Shown in pieces: positions 51,748 through 60,994 of a stretch of DNA of 64,000 bases. This stretch comes from Xenorhabdus griffiniae (GTDB lineage: Bacteria; Pseudomonadota; Gammaproteobacteria; Enterobacterales; Enterobacteriaceae). The DNA lies in the NCBI RefSeq assembly GCF_037265215.1, contig NZ_CP147737.1, positions 2,636,001 through 2,700,000 of the forward strand, read 5' to 3'. The notes beneath the pieces were generated by a model. The model had not been told where the DNA came from. It did no database searches and saw nothing but the letters and a program-made list of their open reading frames with translations. Positions within the stretch are counted from its first letter, which is position 1. Each line of letters begins with the position of its first letter. The position numbers and the translations under genes were made by a program.

Positions 51748-54700
51748 TATCGCCCCCTTATTGCCTTGTTGATTGCCCCGCCTTGTCGCAAATCCCGATC
51801 CCGCTCAGTGTAATAAACTTGGGCTACAGCCTGAGCAAATCGCCTTCCGAAGGCCTCGCTGTCTCCTTTGGATGAGGCGCTTTCGGTTTTCCCGTCCGTG
51901 ATATAAACCTGAATATTCGGCGCACCTCCCCTATTTTCAGTGGGGAAAATAGCCCGAACACCGAGTGAACCATCCGCACTGCGCTTAAGGGGCATAATCG
52001 CCTCTGGACCCGCCTCGCCCATCAGTCCTGCACCTTTAGCAAAAGCAAACAATGTCGGGCTGCTGACAACATGGTTACTGTAAGCGCTGAGGCTAGGTGA
52101 GTTATAAACGCCGCCTTTGGCGTTCTTGGTGAACATGGAAGCAAAACCACTGAACATTCCACCACCGCCGCCACCGAATGAAGATGCCAGCATTTCAAAC
52201 GCCTTATTCGCCGCGATTTTCATCAAACTCTGCACAACGCTTTGTGCCATCGAGGCGAACATTTCGGAAACACCTTCTTTGAGTGACTTAGTTCCGTTTA
52301 ACATGCCGGTAATCATGTTGCTCATACGTTCACTGACAGTATCAAACAGATTGATCGCTATTGCGTGATAGGCGCTTTGGGCAGAGAATAGCTGTTTTGC
52401 TGCTTCAATGCGTCTCGTGTTGTTTTCCGTTTCGGCTGCTGCGATCAGTTCATTCTTGCGCTGTTCAGTGATAACCTGTGTTTCCGCATAGGTGTCATAC
52501 AATGCTTTTTTGCGCGCCAGTTGGTTATCCAAATCCTGTACCGGATCAACGTCACCCCGCAGGGCGTCCTTAGCAGAAACAGCATAGGACTGCTTAGCAT
52601 CTGCGTTACCCCTGACTTCATCTTTCCATATCTCCCCTTTTCGGTACGTGTATTCGGCAGGTGACTCAATTTGACCATGGGCATTCTGCCGCTTTAACTG
52701 CTCTGTAGCTTCCTTGGTTCTTTTGGCGACATTGCGGAACGGATCGGCTTCTACGGCAGCCTGTAAGTCCTGATAACGTTGTTTGGTCTCTGTCAGTCGC
52801 TGGTTAAGCTGGTTCAGATGGCGGTTTTGTTCCTGAGTGAATTTGGTGACATTCCCCTGAGAGGCTGCAAACAACTCAGCCGCCACGTTACCTTCCTTGT
52901 GGCGGATGGCTTCTATGGCCAGCTGCGCGTTCAATTCAGCAACTTTGTTGCGGTAGTTTTCCTGTGCACTCGCCGCTTCACGGGCGGCTTTTGCGGCCTC
53001 ACTCGCGGCTTTAGCGGCGGCGGCCTGCGCAGCTTTAGCCTTTTCGCCATTTTGATATGCGGTTATCGTATTATTGATGTACTTTTGATAATTATCATGA
53101 TGCTGTGGCGTATTTAACCGCTGATCCTCAGCGGCAAATTCTGCCTGTCGTCTGACTTTTGCCTCGCCCTGCAACTTTGAAAGTTCAAGGTCACGGGCCG
53201 ATTTCTTCAAAAAATCCGCTTGTTTGTCGTCCAGCGGGGCTTGCGGAAGGGCAAAGGGAACCGGAGTTAATGCCATCCGTTCCTGTAACAGGCGGTTACC
53301 TGCCGCTAACACCTTATTAAAATCCGAGCCTGCCAGCGTTAGCATTGGCAAAATATCGCTGGTTCTGAGCATTTCCACATAATTATCACGCAACAGACCT
53401 GTCTGGCTGGCCTGTAACATATTGAGTTCTTTTTGTTTGCTACTTAACCCCTCCTGCATAATAGCGAGGTTATTCAATTCGTTGTTATAAACCCGGATAG
53501 CCTCCGTGAGCTGCTCAGCCGGCGAAGCGGAATACAGGGTTTTTACCCCTTTTTCAGCCGCAATCCGCGCCCGCTCCATATCCATTTTTCGGGTTTCGAC
53601 TAACTTTTTTTGTGCCTCTATGGCTTTGTTCTGACCAGTTATTTGGTCTTCGGTATCAAAAATTCGCTTTTTAATCTCCAGCGAATTCATGGTTTTCAAC
53701 GATTCAACCAGCAGATCAGTATTTTTCCCCAATTCCAGCGCGGATTGCTTGGCCTGCTCTTGACTCTGGTGAAGGTAATAGATTGCAGAGCCAGCTAGCA
53801 TCGCAGCACCAAAAGGCCCGCCAATCAGTCCCAGCGCACCGCCCATCACGCGTGATCCCAGCGAGGTGACGCTATTCAGCCTGTCCTGTGCTGCTGCCCT
53901 GGCATCAATATTGCGTTTCAGGGTTGCCTGTGTTCGGGACAGACGCTCTTCCGCCCGCGTCTGCATGTCGGTATTCTTTGCGGCTGCTAATGCCTGCTGT
54001 GCCCGATAAACTGCTGCTCTCGCTCTGGCTGTCGATACTTGGGTGCCGCGTACCTGACTCTCTGCAAGTGCCACCTCAGCGCGGTAGGCTTTCCAAATGT
54101 TACCTGTGGCTGTCGCAGCGCCGGAGGCCATGCCGCCGAAGAAGCGGGCAGCACCGACGGCCACCAGTACCCCGCCCGCCACGGCAACGGTATCCATATT
54201 TTTCGCTACTCCATCCAGTACTCCGGATAATGTCGCTGTCACCGAGGTGGTCCGGTTGGTTTCGCCGACCCACTGCTGAAAGGCATTCATCACCCGTGTT
54301 GACGCCGCACTCACGCTGTTCGGCATCGAATCAAACTCGTTACGCAAGGTGGCCAGCTGACTAACCAGTGCGGGCACAATCTTAGGCGTGGTCAGCTCAC
54401 CCGCATCCGCCAGTTCTTTCAGGTCCTTCTGTGCTACCCCTAATCCATCTGACAGCGCTTTCATGATCCGCTGGCCGGACTGCGCCACGGAGTTAAAATC
54501 CTGCCCCCGGAGTACACCACGCCCCAACGCCTGGGATAACTGGACGATCAGGGATGACGTTTCGGCAGCGGTTGCCCCGGAGACCTGTAATCCGGTCGCT
54601 AAGGCATCCGTCAGGGATAAAATATCCTGAGTCGTATAGCCATATTCACGCAGTGAACTGGATACACGGGAAAAGAGAGCCGCATTGGACTCAAACGTTG

Positions 54701-55070
54701 AACCGGTATACTGGCTGATTTGCAACAGACCCTGCTTGGCGTGGGTAAAATCTTCCACTGAGGTAGTGGCCAGCTTGATACGGGCATTTAATGAGTCGTA
54801 ACTGTCCGCCAGATTGATCAGTTGTCCGGTAGCAAACATCCCCGCAAAGGCGCCCGTCATGCCGACCGCTGACGCCTTGACCGACGCCAGCTGGCTATTG
54901 AGTTCCCGTAGCGCCTGCTGGCTGTCACGGGTGGCCGCCGCCGCCCCGCGCCCGCCCTTTTCCATTGTTCGGTAGTAATCCGCCCCCATCCGTGAGGCGC
55001 GGGCAATTTCAGCCTGAAACGAACTGGAATTCGCTGAAATTTTAATAATCAGTTCACGCAGTTTTGCCAT
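51747..55070 (-). CDS. H: tape measure protein H
   Basis: A 1107-residue tape measure protein; its length sets tail length. The N-terminal TMP domain (MAKLRELIIKISANSSSFQAEIARASRMGADYYRTMEKGG; SLIVQLSQALGRGVLRGQDFNSVAQSGQRI) is followed by hydrophobic segments around GALGLIGGPFGAAMLAGSAIYYL, long coiled coils rich in Ala/Lys/Glu, and a Gly-rich C-terminus (FGGGGGGMFSGFASMF; AGEAGPEAIMPL). Longer than lambda H, so a slightly longer tail is expected. Confidence 0.9.
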   Translation of the reverse strand: MAKLRELIIKISANSSSFQAEIARASRMGADYYRTMEKGGRGAAAATRDSQQALRELNSQLASVKASAVGMTGAFAGMFATGQLINLADSYDSLNARIKLATTSVEDFTHAKQGLLQISQYTGSTFESNAALFSRVSSSLREYGYTTQDILSLTDALATGLQVSGATAAETSSLIVQLSQALGRGVLRGQDFNSVAQSGQRIMKALSDGLGVAQKDLKELADAGELTTPKIVPALVSQLATLRNEFDSMPNSVSAASTRVMNAFQQWVGETNRTTSVTATLSGVLDGVAKNMDTVAVAGGVLVAVGAARFFGGMASGAATATGNIWKAYRAEVALAESQVRGTQVSTARARAAVYRAQQALAAAKNTDMQTRAEERLSRTQATLKRNIDARAAAQDRLNSVTSLGSRVMGGALGLIGGPFGAAMLAGSAIYYLHQSQEQAKQSALELGKNTDLLVESLKTMNSLEIKKRIFDTEDQITGQNKAIEAQKKLVETRKMDMERARIAAEKGVKTLYSASPAEQLTEAIRVYNNELNNLAIMQEGLSSKQKELNMLQASQTGLLRDNYVEMLRTSDILPMLTLAGSDFNKVLAAGNRLLQERMALTPVPFALPQAPLDDKQADFLKKSARDLELSKLQGEAKVRRQAEFAAEDQRLNTPQHHDNYQKYINNTITAYQNGEKAKAAQAAAAKAASEAAKAAREAASAQENYRNKVAELNAQLAIEAIRHKEGNVAAELFAASQGNVTKFTQEQNRHLNQLNQRLTETKQRYQDLQAAVEADPFRNVAKRTKEATEQLKRQNAHGQIESPAEYTYRKGEIWKDEVRGNADAKQSYAVSAKDALRGDVDPVQDLDNQLARKKALYDTYAETQVITEQRKNELIAAAETENNTRRIEAAKQLFSAQSAYHAIAINLFDTVSERMSNMITGMLNGTKSLKEGVSEMFASMAQSVVQSLMKIAANKAFEMLASSFGGGGGGMFSGFASMFTKNAKGGVYNSPSLSAYSNHVVSSPTLFAFAKGAGLMGEAGPEAIMPLKRSADGSLGVRAIFPTENRGGAPNIQVYITDGKTESASSKGDSEAFGRRFAQAVAQVYYTERDRDLRQGGAINKAIRGR

Positions 55071-55079
55071 AGAAATTAC

Positions 55080-55361
55080 TCAAGACAGGTTAGAAAGGTT
55101 AGACAGGAAAGCTTCCAGCCCCGATGCATTGTTGTTGTCTTCTTCGGGTTCACCCCATTGCAGCAGGATATCAGGCAGGGAAACCTTGACCCCTTGTGAC
55201 TGGTACACGGCTGTCGCAATTTGCGCTGCCTGAATATCCCCGCGCCGATCCCCTATCGGGTTGACTTTGTCATACGCCAACCAGTACAGTAACTCACTGG
55301 CGCTCATCTCCCGTTGCAGTTCATGCAGGGTTTTACCGAGCCGCAGCGCCAGTGTCATCAT
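55080..55361 (-). CDS. T: tail assembly chaperone T (made as G-T by -1 frameshift)
   Basis: The frame contains MTLALRLGKTLHELQREMSASELLYWLAY, the T-domain typical of lambdoid tail chaperones. It is probably expressed only as the extension of G: after the slippery site the frame reads KKVNDPATFFMMTLALRLG without a break. Its own ATG at 55361 overlaps the G stop and lacks a good RBS. G-T binds the tape measure during tail assembly. Confidence 0.8.
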   Translation of the reverse strand: MMTLALRLGKTLHELQREMSASELLYWLAYDKVNPIGDRRGDIQAAQIATAVYQSQGVKVSLPDILLQWGEPEEDNNNASGLEAFLSNLSNLS

Positions 55362-55771
55362 GAAGAAGGTGGCGGGGTCGTTGACTTTTTTTCTGCCTCC
55401 GCCTGTGAGACCATGAGCTCCAGTGCCTGCTGTAACAAACGGCTATGGACAGGACCATAAATCCCTGTCACCGTATCGATATCGGATTCGGTAAAGACCG
55501 GATCGCCGTTCTCATCCCGCAACACATCAATAAACAACACGACATCACCGCGGATATTACGGTGGGTTTTCTCAGCAATGGACAAGGTGGTGTCTTCCTC
55601 CCCCTCTTTGGGTGACGTGATATCCTGCCACAACCCCCATGCCCCCGCGGAGGGTTCGCGCAACGTGACTGTCACATCATCCCATTCCGGTACGGTCACG
55701 ATTTTACTGCGAAAGCCGGCATTCGGCGCCAATGCCAACGCGCGCAGGTCAATTTTTTTCTGTTTTGCCAT
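55358..55771 (-). CDS. G: tail assembly chaperone G
   Basis: A 137-residue protein with PSAGAWGLWQDI and a conserved acidic middle, the usual lambdoid G. It coats the tape measure protein before tail-tube polymerisation. Near its C-terminus the slippery site diverts a fraction of ribosomes into T. It follows the tail-tube gene by four bases. Confidence 0.85.
   Translation of the reverse strand: MAKQKKIDLRALALAPNAGFRSKIVTVPEWDDVTVTLREPSAGAWGLWQDITSPKEGEEDTTLSIAEKTHRNIRGDVVLFIDVLRDENGDPVFTESDIDTVTGIYGPVHSRLLQQALELMVSQAEAEKKSTTPPPSS
55385..55391 (-). promoter_or_regulatory. A-AAA-AAG slippery site for -1 frameshift
   Basis: In G the codons GAA-AAA-AAG near its end form the heptamer A AAA AAG in the correct phase. 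A -1 slip there continues into the T frame, giving the G-T fusion needed for tail assembly. Confidence 0.85.
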
Positions 55772-55775
55772 GATC

Positions 55776-56249
55776 TTATCCTTGTGGGGTGTTTTTGGTT
55801 AATGACGCTACGGGTTTCAGGGGAACCGGCTTGCCTTTTAGCCGTAATGTAAATGACGCTGTCACTACACCACTGGTGGCGACACTCCATGAGTTTTGGC
55901 GTACCTCAGCGAGAAAGGCGTAACCATTACCTGTGGGAAACGCTACCTTAAACGCGTGGAGTTCGTCGGTATCGTAGGCATTGCGCAAGGTATTCTGCCC
56001 CGCCTCATCGACTGACCAGTTGCCGGACAGGGTAATTTCCCCTAGGGCTGCGAGGCCGTTCGTCATTTCCTGTTCAGTGGAGCAGAGGGTCGTGACCTCA
56101 ATATCGGATTTTTGGCCGCCGGTATAGCTGATCTCCTTGGTGGTGCAATCAATCGCCTGCCAGACGGCATTAGCCGGGTTAGCCTCAGTAGCAGGACTGG
56201 CCGAAATGCTCACCTTCGTGCCCTGGGTTTTTTCGTACTTACTTGACAT
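55776..56249 (-). CDS. V: major tail tube protein V
   Basis: A 157-residue tube protein: SKYEKTQGTKVSISASPATEANPANAVWQAIDCTTKEISYTGGQKSDIEVTTL is the conserved start of lambda-like tube subunits; ITLSGNWSVDEAGQ forms a strand pair. No C-terminal Ig domain of lambda V is present, so the protein is short. Start at 56249 (MSSKYEK) has a GGAGAA RBS. Confidence 0.88.
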   Translation of the reverse strand: MSSKYEKTQGTKVSISASPATEANPANAVWQAIDCTTKEISYTGGQKSDIEVTTLCSTEQEMTNGLAALGEITLSGNWSVDEAGQNTLRNAYDTDELHAFKVAFPTGNGYAFLAEVRQNSWSVATSGVVTASFTLRLKGKPVPLKPVASLTKNTPQG

Positions 56250-56306
56250 GCTATTCTCCAGAAATAAAAAACCGCCCACGATGGACGGCGAGGTAAAACG
56301 GTGGGG

Positions 56307-56642
56307 TTACTGCCAGAGCTGGCATTCCAGTGTGGCACGGTACAATTTCGTATCAGGTTCGTAGCTGTGGGTTTCGCTCAATTGTGTGGGGTAGAGTCCG
56401 GCAATAGCCGATCTCGCCTTGCTTCGTATCCCTCGCGCCTCATCAATGGTGTTAGCATAAACATCAATTTGCAAATTAGTGAGGCTTTCCGCCTGCCCGT
56501 TCAGCACATCCTGATCGAGACTATAGAGCGAAAAGACACACCACGGTGGAACAACTGGCGGTTCGGATTGCGGCGCAACATAAGGAAAGACTTTCTCCGG
56601 CAATATCGGCGCTAACAATGGGAAAATGTCAGCCTCGGTCAT
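56307..56642 (-). CDS. tail terminator-like protein (DUF3168, gpU position)
   Basis: A 111-residue protein with VVPPWCVFSLYSLDQ...LQIDVYANTIDEARGIRSKARSAI, typical of DUF3168 tail terminators that cap the tail tube and join it to the head. The start overlaps the preceding gene's stop by four bases. Confidence 0.82.
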   Translation of the reverse strand: MTEADIFPLLAPILPEKVFPYVAPQSEPPVVPPWCVFSLYSLDQDVLNGQAESLTNLQIDVYANTIDEARGIRSKARSAIAGLYPTQLSETHSYEPDTKLYRATLECQLWQ

Positions 56643-57088
56643 TTTGACAACACCTCATCAATCGCCTGATTCAACCGTTTCATTGCAAATTCCGCCGCTT
56701 CATCCGATTTCGCATCAAACGCCGGACGAATAAACGGCTGCGGCGCCATTTTTGATGTCCCGTTCTCCAGAAAACGCCAATAATAGGCATTACGGGGGTC
56801 GCTCTTCTTCATTTTAGGGTCGCTGTTGGTGCCTTTAGCGTTTGAACCCCTGACATACACCCCCGCGGATGCGGTGCTGTCTTGCGTTCGTCGATTGGAC
56901 GCGACAATATTGCGCGCCAGTTTGCCTGTTCGCTTGGGTGCTTTGACCCGCGCTTCATCGCGTAAAACACCCGCCGCTGCATAGGTGGCTTTTCGCAGGA
57001 CCTGATTATTTTCGGCCTTGCTGAGTAGTTCCAAATCTTTCGCTATTGCCTGCAAGCCGGAAAAATCCAGATCCGTATGAATACTCAT
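56639..57088 (-). CDS. HK97 gp10-family tail completion protein
   Basis: A 149-residue HK97 gp10-like protein: LRKATYAAAGVLRDEARVKAPKRTGKLARNIV and YYWRFLENGTSKMAPQPFIRPAFD are signature blocks. It works at the head-tail junction. ATG 57088 lies within the previous gene's end (four-base overlap). Confidence 0.88.
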   Translation of the reverse strand: MSIHTDLDFSGLQAIAKDLELLSKAENNQVLRKATYAAAGVLRDEARVKAPKRTGKLARNIVASNRRTQDSTASAGVYVRGSNAKGTNSDPKMKKSDPRNAYYWRFLENGTSKMAPQPFIRPAFDAKSDEAAEFAMKRLNQAIDEVLSK

Positions 57089-57411
57089 GGTTTCACCCCC
57101 TGTTTGCATAACAGCTCAAGCTGGGTGCGTTTCGGGTCAGGAATGACCGCCTGAATATCGTAAACCTGCCCCCTGAACACCAGACGGAATGCACTGGTCA
57201 CATCGGGTCGATAACGTAGCCAGACTCGTACCGTAGTTTCTGAAAGCTCCGCCCCCGAAGCGAGTAATTCCCGCCCGCTGATATGTTTGACCTCCGCCCA
57301 GACCGTGGCGACATCGTACCATTCCTGCCTGCGCTGGCCTGACGGTAATTTGATCTGGGTAAAGCTCTGTAACAGGATACGATGGCGTAATCTGCCTGCC
57401 TGCATATTCAT
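57085..57411 (-). CDS. head-tail adaptor / head closure protein
   Basis: A 108-residue SPP1 gp16/HK97 gp9-like stopper. MQAGRLRHRILLQSFTQIKLPSGQRRQEWYDVATVWAEV is the family opening, VRVWLRYRPDVTSAFRLVFRGQVYDI the core barrel. It seals the packaged head before tail joining. Confidence 0.87.
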   Translation of the reverse strand: MNMQAGRLRHRILLQSFTQIKLPSGQRRQEWYDVATVWAEVKHISGRELLASGAELSETTVRVWLRYRPDVTSAFRLVFRGQVYDIQAVIPDPKRTQLELLCKQGVKP

Positions 57412-57414
57412 CTC

Positions 57415-57717
57415 CTATAGCGGAATAAAGCGATAAGGCTCCAGTAAGGCTTTAAAGCCGGTGGGTAGGGACTGAGCTTCACGGTTTTCATACCAGTACC
57501 CCACAGTCAGCATAATCGCCAGTTCAATATCATCAGAAATCATTAAGCCATCCGGATCGATTTCTGGTATTTCATCTTCATACAACGTCCGGTTGAGGTA
57601 ATTTTCTGCCCGCTTCTTTGCTGCCCCCCGATAGGTCAGCAGCAAATCATCGTCAAGGTCATGACCCCCATCAATCCGGCATTGCTGCCGGAGTTTTTCC
57701 AATGTCGGTAATGGCAT
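57415..57717 (-). CDS. head-tail connector protein (gp6-like)
   Basis: A 100-residue connector of the phage gp6/QLRG type: LEKLRQQCRIDGGHDLDDDLLLTYRGAAKKRAENYLNR. It forms the ring below the portal. The start at MPLP (57717) is chosen over the longer frame because that begins in spacer sequence. Confidence 0.82.
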   Translation of the reverse strand: MPLPTLEKLRQQCRIDGGHDLDDDLLLTYRGAAKKRAENYLNRTLYEDEIPEIDPDGLMISDDIELAIMLTVGYWYENREAQSLPTGFKALLEPYRFIPL

Positions 57718-57800
57718 AAGTTCAGCTCCTGCCCGCGACCCTGACAGAATCGCAGGCACAAAAAAACCGCTAATGCGGCATCAGTGCGAATAACAGCGGA

Positions 57801-59015
57801 TTAACCCGCAGAAGCAGTGCCCTTGCCGACCAGCGCTTTAATCGCGGCCGTGTCTTCCAGAATGCAGTCAAAGCGGTGGAAGGCCAAAAAGGCGACCTGA
57901 TCGTACTCGGCATAACGCTCAACCAACCGTTTCAACGTCATGTAAGCCACACGGCGCACGATAAAGCGGTTAAAATCCCCGCAGTAGATGAATTTCTTAC
58001 CCGCGCCCATATCCGCAATCGCTTGATCAATCACATATGGCACACCCAGCACCGTTGAGGGCACGACACCGGCAATTTCCGGTAACCACAGCGGGCGCCC
58101 CTGTGCATCTTCCATCTCAGTGATGAGTTTCAGCGTGCTGTCATTGAACGCCCAGCGGAAAGTTCCGACATTACGGTAGGCCGGGTCAATCGCGTGTTTC
58201 AGGGTGTTCATGTCTTTCCAGCTAAACTTGGCCGCCGCGTCCACGGTGCCGGTCACGGACGTTTCCAACCCCTTGGGTTGTTGCGGGCTGCCTGTGCCGG
58301 TGCCTTTCACCAGATACCGGGCTTCACCGCGGCCGATGCGCTGGGCGATGCGTTTTGCCAGATAGGCTTCCATATCAATACCGGAATCCTGCAACAGCTC
58401 ATTGGATACCCGAATAATTTTGGAGGACAGTTTCTTCGCCCCCAGAGATTCGGTGCCGAACGCGGTGTCTTCTTCACTGGCCGCCGTGTTTTCGCCCAAC
58501 AGCTCGCCCTCTTCCGTGGTGCCATCCGCGGTCGCCCACTCGATGGTCTGCCCGGTGGAAGTACTGAGAATCTGCGCTACACTGGCAATCCCGCCGTAAG
58601 CTTTCATGGCTTCAACGACTTTGTTTAACATCTGAGTCGGGACGGTGTAGCCACCTTTCTCATCCGGGGTCGTCCCCTGTGCCCGTAATTCACGCAGGGC
58701 CTGACGCTCTTCCGTCGTCATTTCCCCCAGGCCGTGGCGCAGGAATTTATCAAACGCCGCCGCCCGGCGCTCCTGTTGCTCCGTTTCCGGCTGCTGACGC
58801 TGCTCGGGTTCGGTGTTGTCCACCAGTTGCTGATCCAAACTGCGCAACGATTCCTCACGCTGGATTTGCTCGTTGAGAGTATCCAGCTCCGTTTTGGCTT
58901 TGTTCCATTCGGTGCGCTGTTCGTCAGTCCATACGGTATCCCCGATGGTGTCATGCAGGGCGCGCATTTCAGTAGCGATGGTGTTACGGCGTTGTTTCAG
59001 TTCATGTAATTTCAT
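57801..59015 (-). CDS. HK97-family major capsid protein
   Basis: A 404-residue capsid precursor. Residues 1 to about 110 form a charged coiled-coil delta/scaffold domain (MKLHELKQRRNTIATEMRALHDTIG...) probably removed by the protease next door; the HK97 fold follows from GGYTVPTQMLNKVVEAMKAYGGI, with LGVPYVIDQAIADMGAGKKFIYCGDFNRFIVRR as the A-domain/P-loop region. It builds the icosahedral shell. The codon at 59021 is an alternative start. Confidence 0.92.
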   Translation of the reverse strand: MKLHELKQRRNTIATEMRALHDTIGDTVWTDEQRTEWNKAKTELDTLNEQIQREESLRSLDQQLVDNTEPEQRQQPETEQQERRAAAFDKFLRHGLGEMTTEERQALRELRAQGTTPDEKGGYTVPTQMLNKVVEAMKAYGGIASVAQILSTSTGQTIEWATADGTTEEGELLGENTAASEEDTAFGTESLGAKKLSSKIIRVSNELLQDSGIDMEAYLAKRIAQRIGRGEARYLVKGTGTGSPQQPKGLETSVTGTVDAAAKFSWKDMNTLKHAIDPAYRNVGTFRWAFNDSTLKLITEMEDAQGRPLWLPEIAGVVPSTVLGVPYVIDQAIADMGAGKKFIYCGDFNRFIVRRVAYMTLKRLVERYAEYDQVAFLAFHRFDCILEDTAAIKALVGKGTASAG

Positions 59016-59024
59016 GATCACGTC

Positions 59025-59624
59025 CTAAATATTCAGTAAAGTCAGAATGCGCTCACGCGCCTGTTTTTGATTGATAGCTTTGGTTAAATCGCCACTGGCG
59101 CGAGCTTCTTGCCACGCGGTCAACGAGCGGACGGCAGAGTCCGCCTCCTGATACGCCGGATAGGTGACCGGACTCACGTCATACAAACGAGAGAAGCGGC
59201 TAATTTCCCGGATAACAATTCCTTCTTCATCTTCGTACCAGTGTTCGCCATCACGCGCGACACGGAAAGCGAAGCTGGACTGAGTAATATCACCCCGTTG
59301 CATAGGAGCCAGCACCAGATCACGGATAGTCTGGGTATCCGGCGCCTGAATGCCATATTGCAGTCCGCGTTCATCTACCGAGAGCGACAAGGTGCCGGCG
59401 GTGCTGCGCCCCAGAATAAAGTTAGGGTCATGGTTAAACAGCCCGCGCACATCATCATTCAACACGTCATCAAACGCGCCCGGCTTGATAATTTCACGAA
59501 AGCCCCAGAGCGGTTCAGAGCGACTGTTAAACACCGAGCCGTAACCGACAATGCGCGTCGGCTGGTTCTCCTGTGTTTCCGTCCGCACCTCACCGGGGTA
59601 ACAGCGCATTTCTCTGTCACTCAT
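59025..59624 (-). CDS. HK97-family prohead protease
   Basis: A 199-residue serine protease (herpesvirus-assemblin fold). His65 in GLFNHDPNFILGR and Ser115/116 in DITQSSFAF match the HK97 gp4 catalytic pair. It trims the capsid delta domain during maturation. ATG 59624 overlaps the portal end by eight bases. Confidence 0.92.
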   Translation of the reverse strand: MSDREMRCYPGEVRTETQENQPTRIVGYGSVFNSRSEPLWGFREIIKPGAFDDVLNDDVRGLFNHDPNFILGRSTAGTLSLSVDERGLQYGIQAPDTQTIRDLVLAPMQRGDITQSSFAFRVARDGEHWYEDEEGIVIREISRFSRLYDVSPVTYPAYQEADSAVRSLTAWQEARASGDLTKAINQKQARERILTLLNI

Positions 59625-60843
59625 CGGGTTTATCCTCTTGTTCAGGTTTAAGGGGGGTGTTATTGACCGGATTAGCAGCATTGACACTGACCAACATCTC
59701 GTCCAGTCCCTCAACCGGGTTCATGTCTTCAAATGCGCGGGCTTCATTGCGGCTCATCCAGCCATCGGTGATAGCAAAATGGTAGAACTGAGCGCGCTCC
59801 TGTGGGGTGCCGCGCAGTAATCCCGCCAGATTAAAGCGGACATAAAAACCGGCCATGCGCTCCTGTCGGGTAAATAACCGGCGGTTCAGCTCCTGCTCCC
59901 AATTCACTACCCACGGCATCACGGTATGGCGAACAAACTCAATCGCCTGATTGCCGATATTAGAAAAAGTTGCCTTCTCTAAATCGTTAATCATATGGGC
60001 GGGTACGTTGAACAACCCCGCTATCATAGAGCGGTTGAGTTTCATCATGTCAATCAGCTGCGCATCCACCGGCGAGACGGTCAGGGCTTTGTAATCCAGC
60101 TCGGCAGGCAGCAGCATGGTCTTGTTTTCTTCACTGCGCAGGGCCGCCGCCGCTTTACGCCACATCAGTTTAAGCCGTTCCCAGCCCTTATCATTGATTT
60201 CTCCTTTCACGGAGACAATCCCGGCAGGACGGGCATTACCGCCAAAAAAAGCAGTAGTGTACTTCTGCCCGCTCATCCCCATGCCGATCGTTTCCGCATG
60301 TTGCAGGATAGGGCTTAAACCCACTTTCCGGTTATTGCCCAGGGCGCGAATGTGGATCATATCGTCAGGGCTAATCGCAAAGCTGCCGTCTTCGTTATAC
60401 ACCCCGTAGGTATAGCGCCCGCCCGTGTTGAGTAACGTGGTTTCCCACGGCATACAGGCCTCAATCGTGGTCACTTCCCCGCGGCGGTTACGTTTTACCC
60501 ACGAGTAACCATTCCCCCAGCCGAGAATATGGCGCTGTTTCAGCTCCCGCCATTTATAACTGGTCTGCCAGAGGTTCGGCTCATCGTGTATCAGGTAGAA
60601 CACCGGATGATCACGCGCCATGTCTACCGACTGCCCCGTCTTGCGCATCACATGTAATGGCATCTGGGCGACCGACGAGGACAATACATAGATACAGGCA
60701 TACACGGCGGCCAGTTTCATTGACGTTTCCGGGCTGACATAGACATCGGCACGGAATAGCCCGTCGCTCTCTGCCGACTCCGCAGTCAGCGGTATTTGCG
60801 GATTTTCCAGCGGTTCACTGCGAAACAGCGCATCAAGTAGCAT
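59617..60843 (-). CDS. HK97-family portal protein
   Basis: A 408-residue HK97 gp3-type portal: SMKLAAVYACIYVLSSSVAQMPLHVM, HILGWGNGYSWVKR, FNVPAHMINDLEKATFSNI are family marks. It is the second portal of the window and differs entirely from the DUF1073-type one. Start at 60843 follows AGGAGG and overlaps the small membrane gene. Confidence 0.92.
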   Translation of the reverse strand: MLLDALFRSEPLENPQIPLTAESAESDGLFRADVYVSPETSMKLAAVYACIYVLSSSVAQMPLHVMRKTGQSVDMARDHPVFYLIHDEPNLWQTSYKWRELKQRHILGWGNGYSWVKRNRRGEVTTIEACMPWETTLLNTGGRYTYGVYNEDGSFAISPDDMIHIRALGNNRKVGLSPILQHAETIGMGMSGQKYTTAFFGGNARPAGIVSVKGEINDKGWERLKLMWRKAAAALRSEENKTMLLPAELDYKALTVSPVDAQLIDMMKLNRSMIAGLFNVPAHMINDLEKATFSNIGNQAIEFVRHTVMPWVVNWEQELNRRLFTRQERMAGFYVRFNLAGLLRGTPQERAQFYHFAITDGWMSRNEARAFEDMNPVEGLDEMLVSVNAANPVNNTPLKPEQEDKPDE

Positions 60844-60994
60844 GGGGCCTCCTGCGGGCAACCGCCAGCGCGTAGACGATCAACAGGCTACCGCCGATAA
60901 TCAGGGTATTGGCCAACCCGTATTTCAGGTAACAGCCCGCCAGCACCGCCCCGACACCCGTCAGGGCAGTGATATCAATCAGTAAATTTTTCAT
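60833..60994 (-). CDS. small membrane protein between terminase and portal
   Basis: A 53-residue gene tucked between terL and portal. Its ATG is inside the terL stop (ATGA) and its end overlaps the portal start by 11 bases; its last codons contain the portal's AGGAGG. The peptide has two hydrophobic stretches (LTGVGAVLAGCYL; LIIGGSLLIVYALAV). Tiny membrane genes are common at this place in HK97-like phages; the role is unknown. Confidence 0.7.
   Translation of the reverse strand: MKNLLIDITALTGVGAVLAGCYLKYGLANTLIIGGSLLIVYALAVARRRPHAT

Noticed and set aside
53888..54364. 158-codon plus-strand frame opposite the tape measure gene
   Set aside because: Arginine/proline-rich composition typical of an antisense shadow; the tape measure protein on the other strand is well supported.
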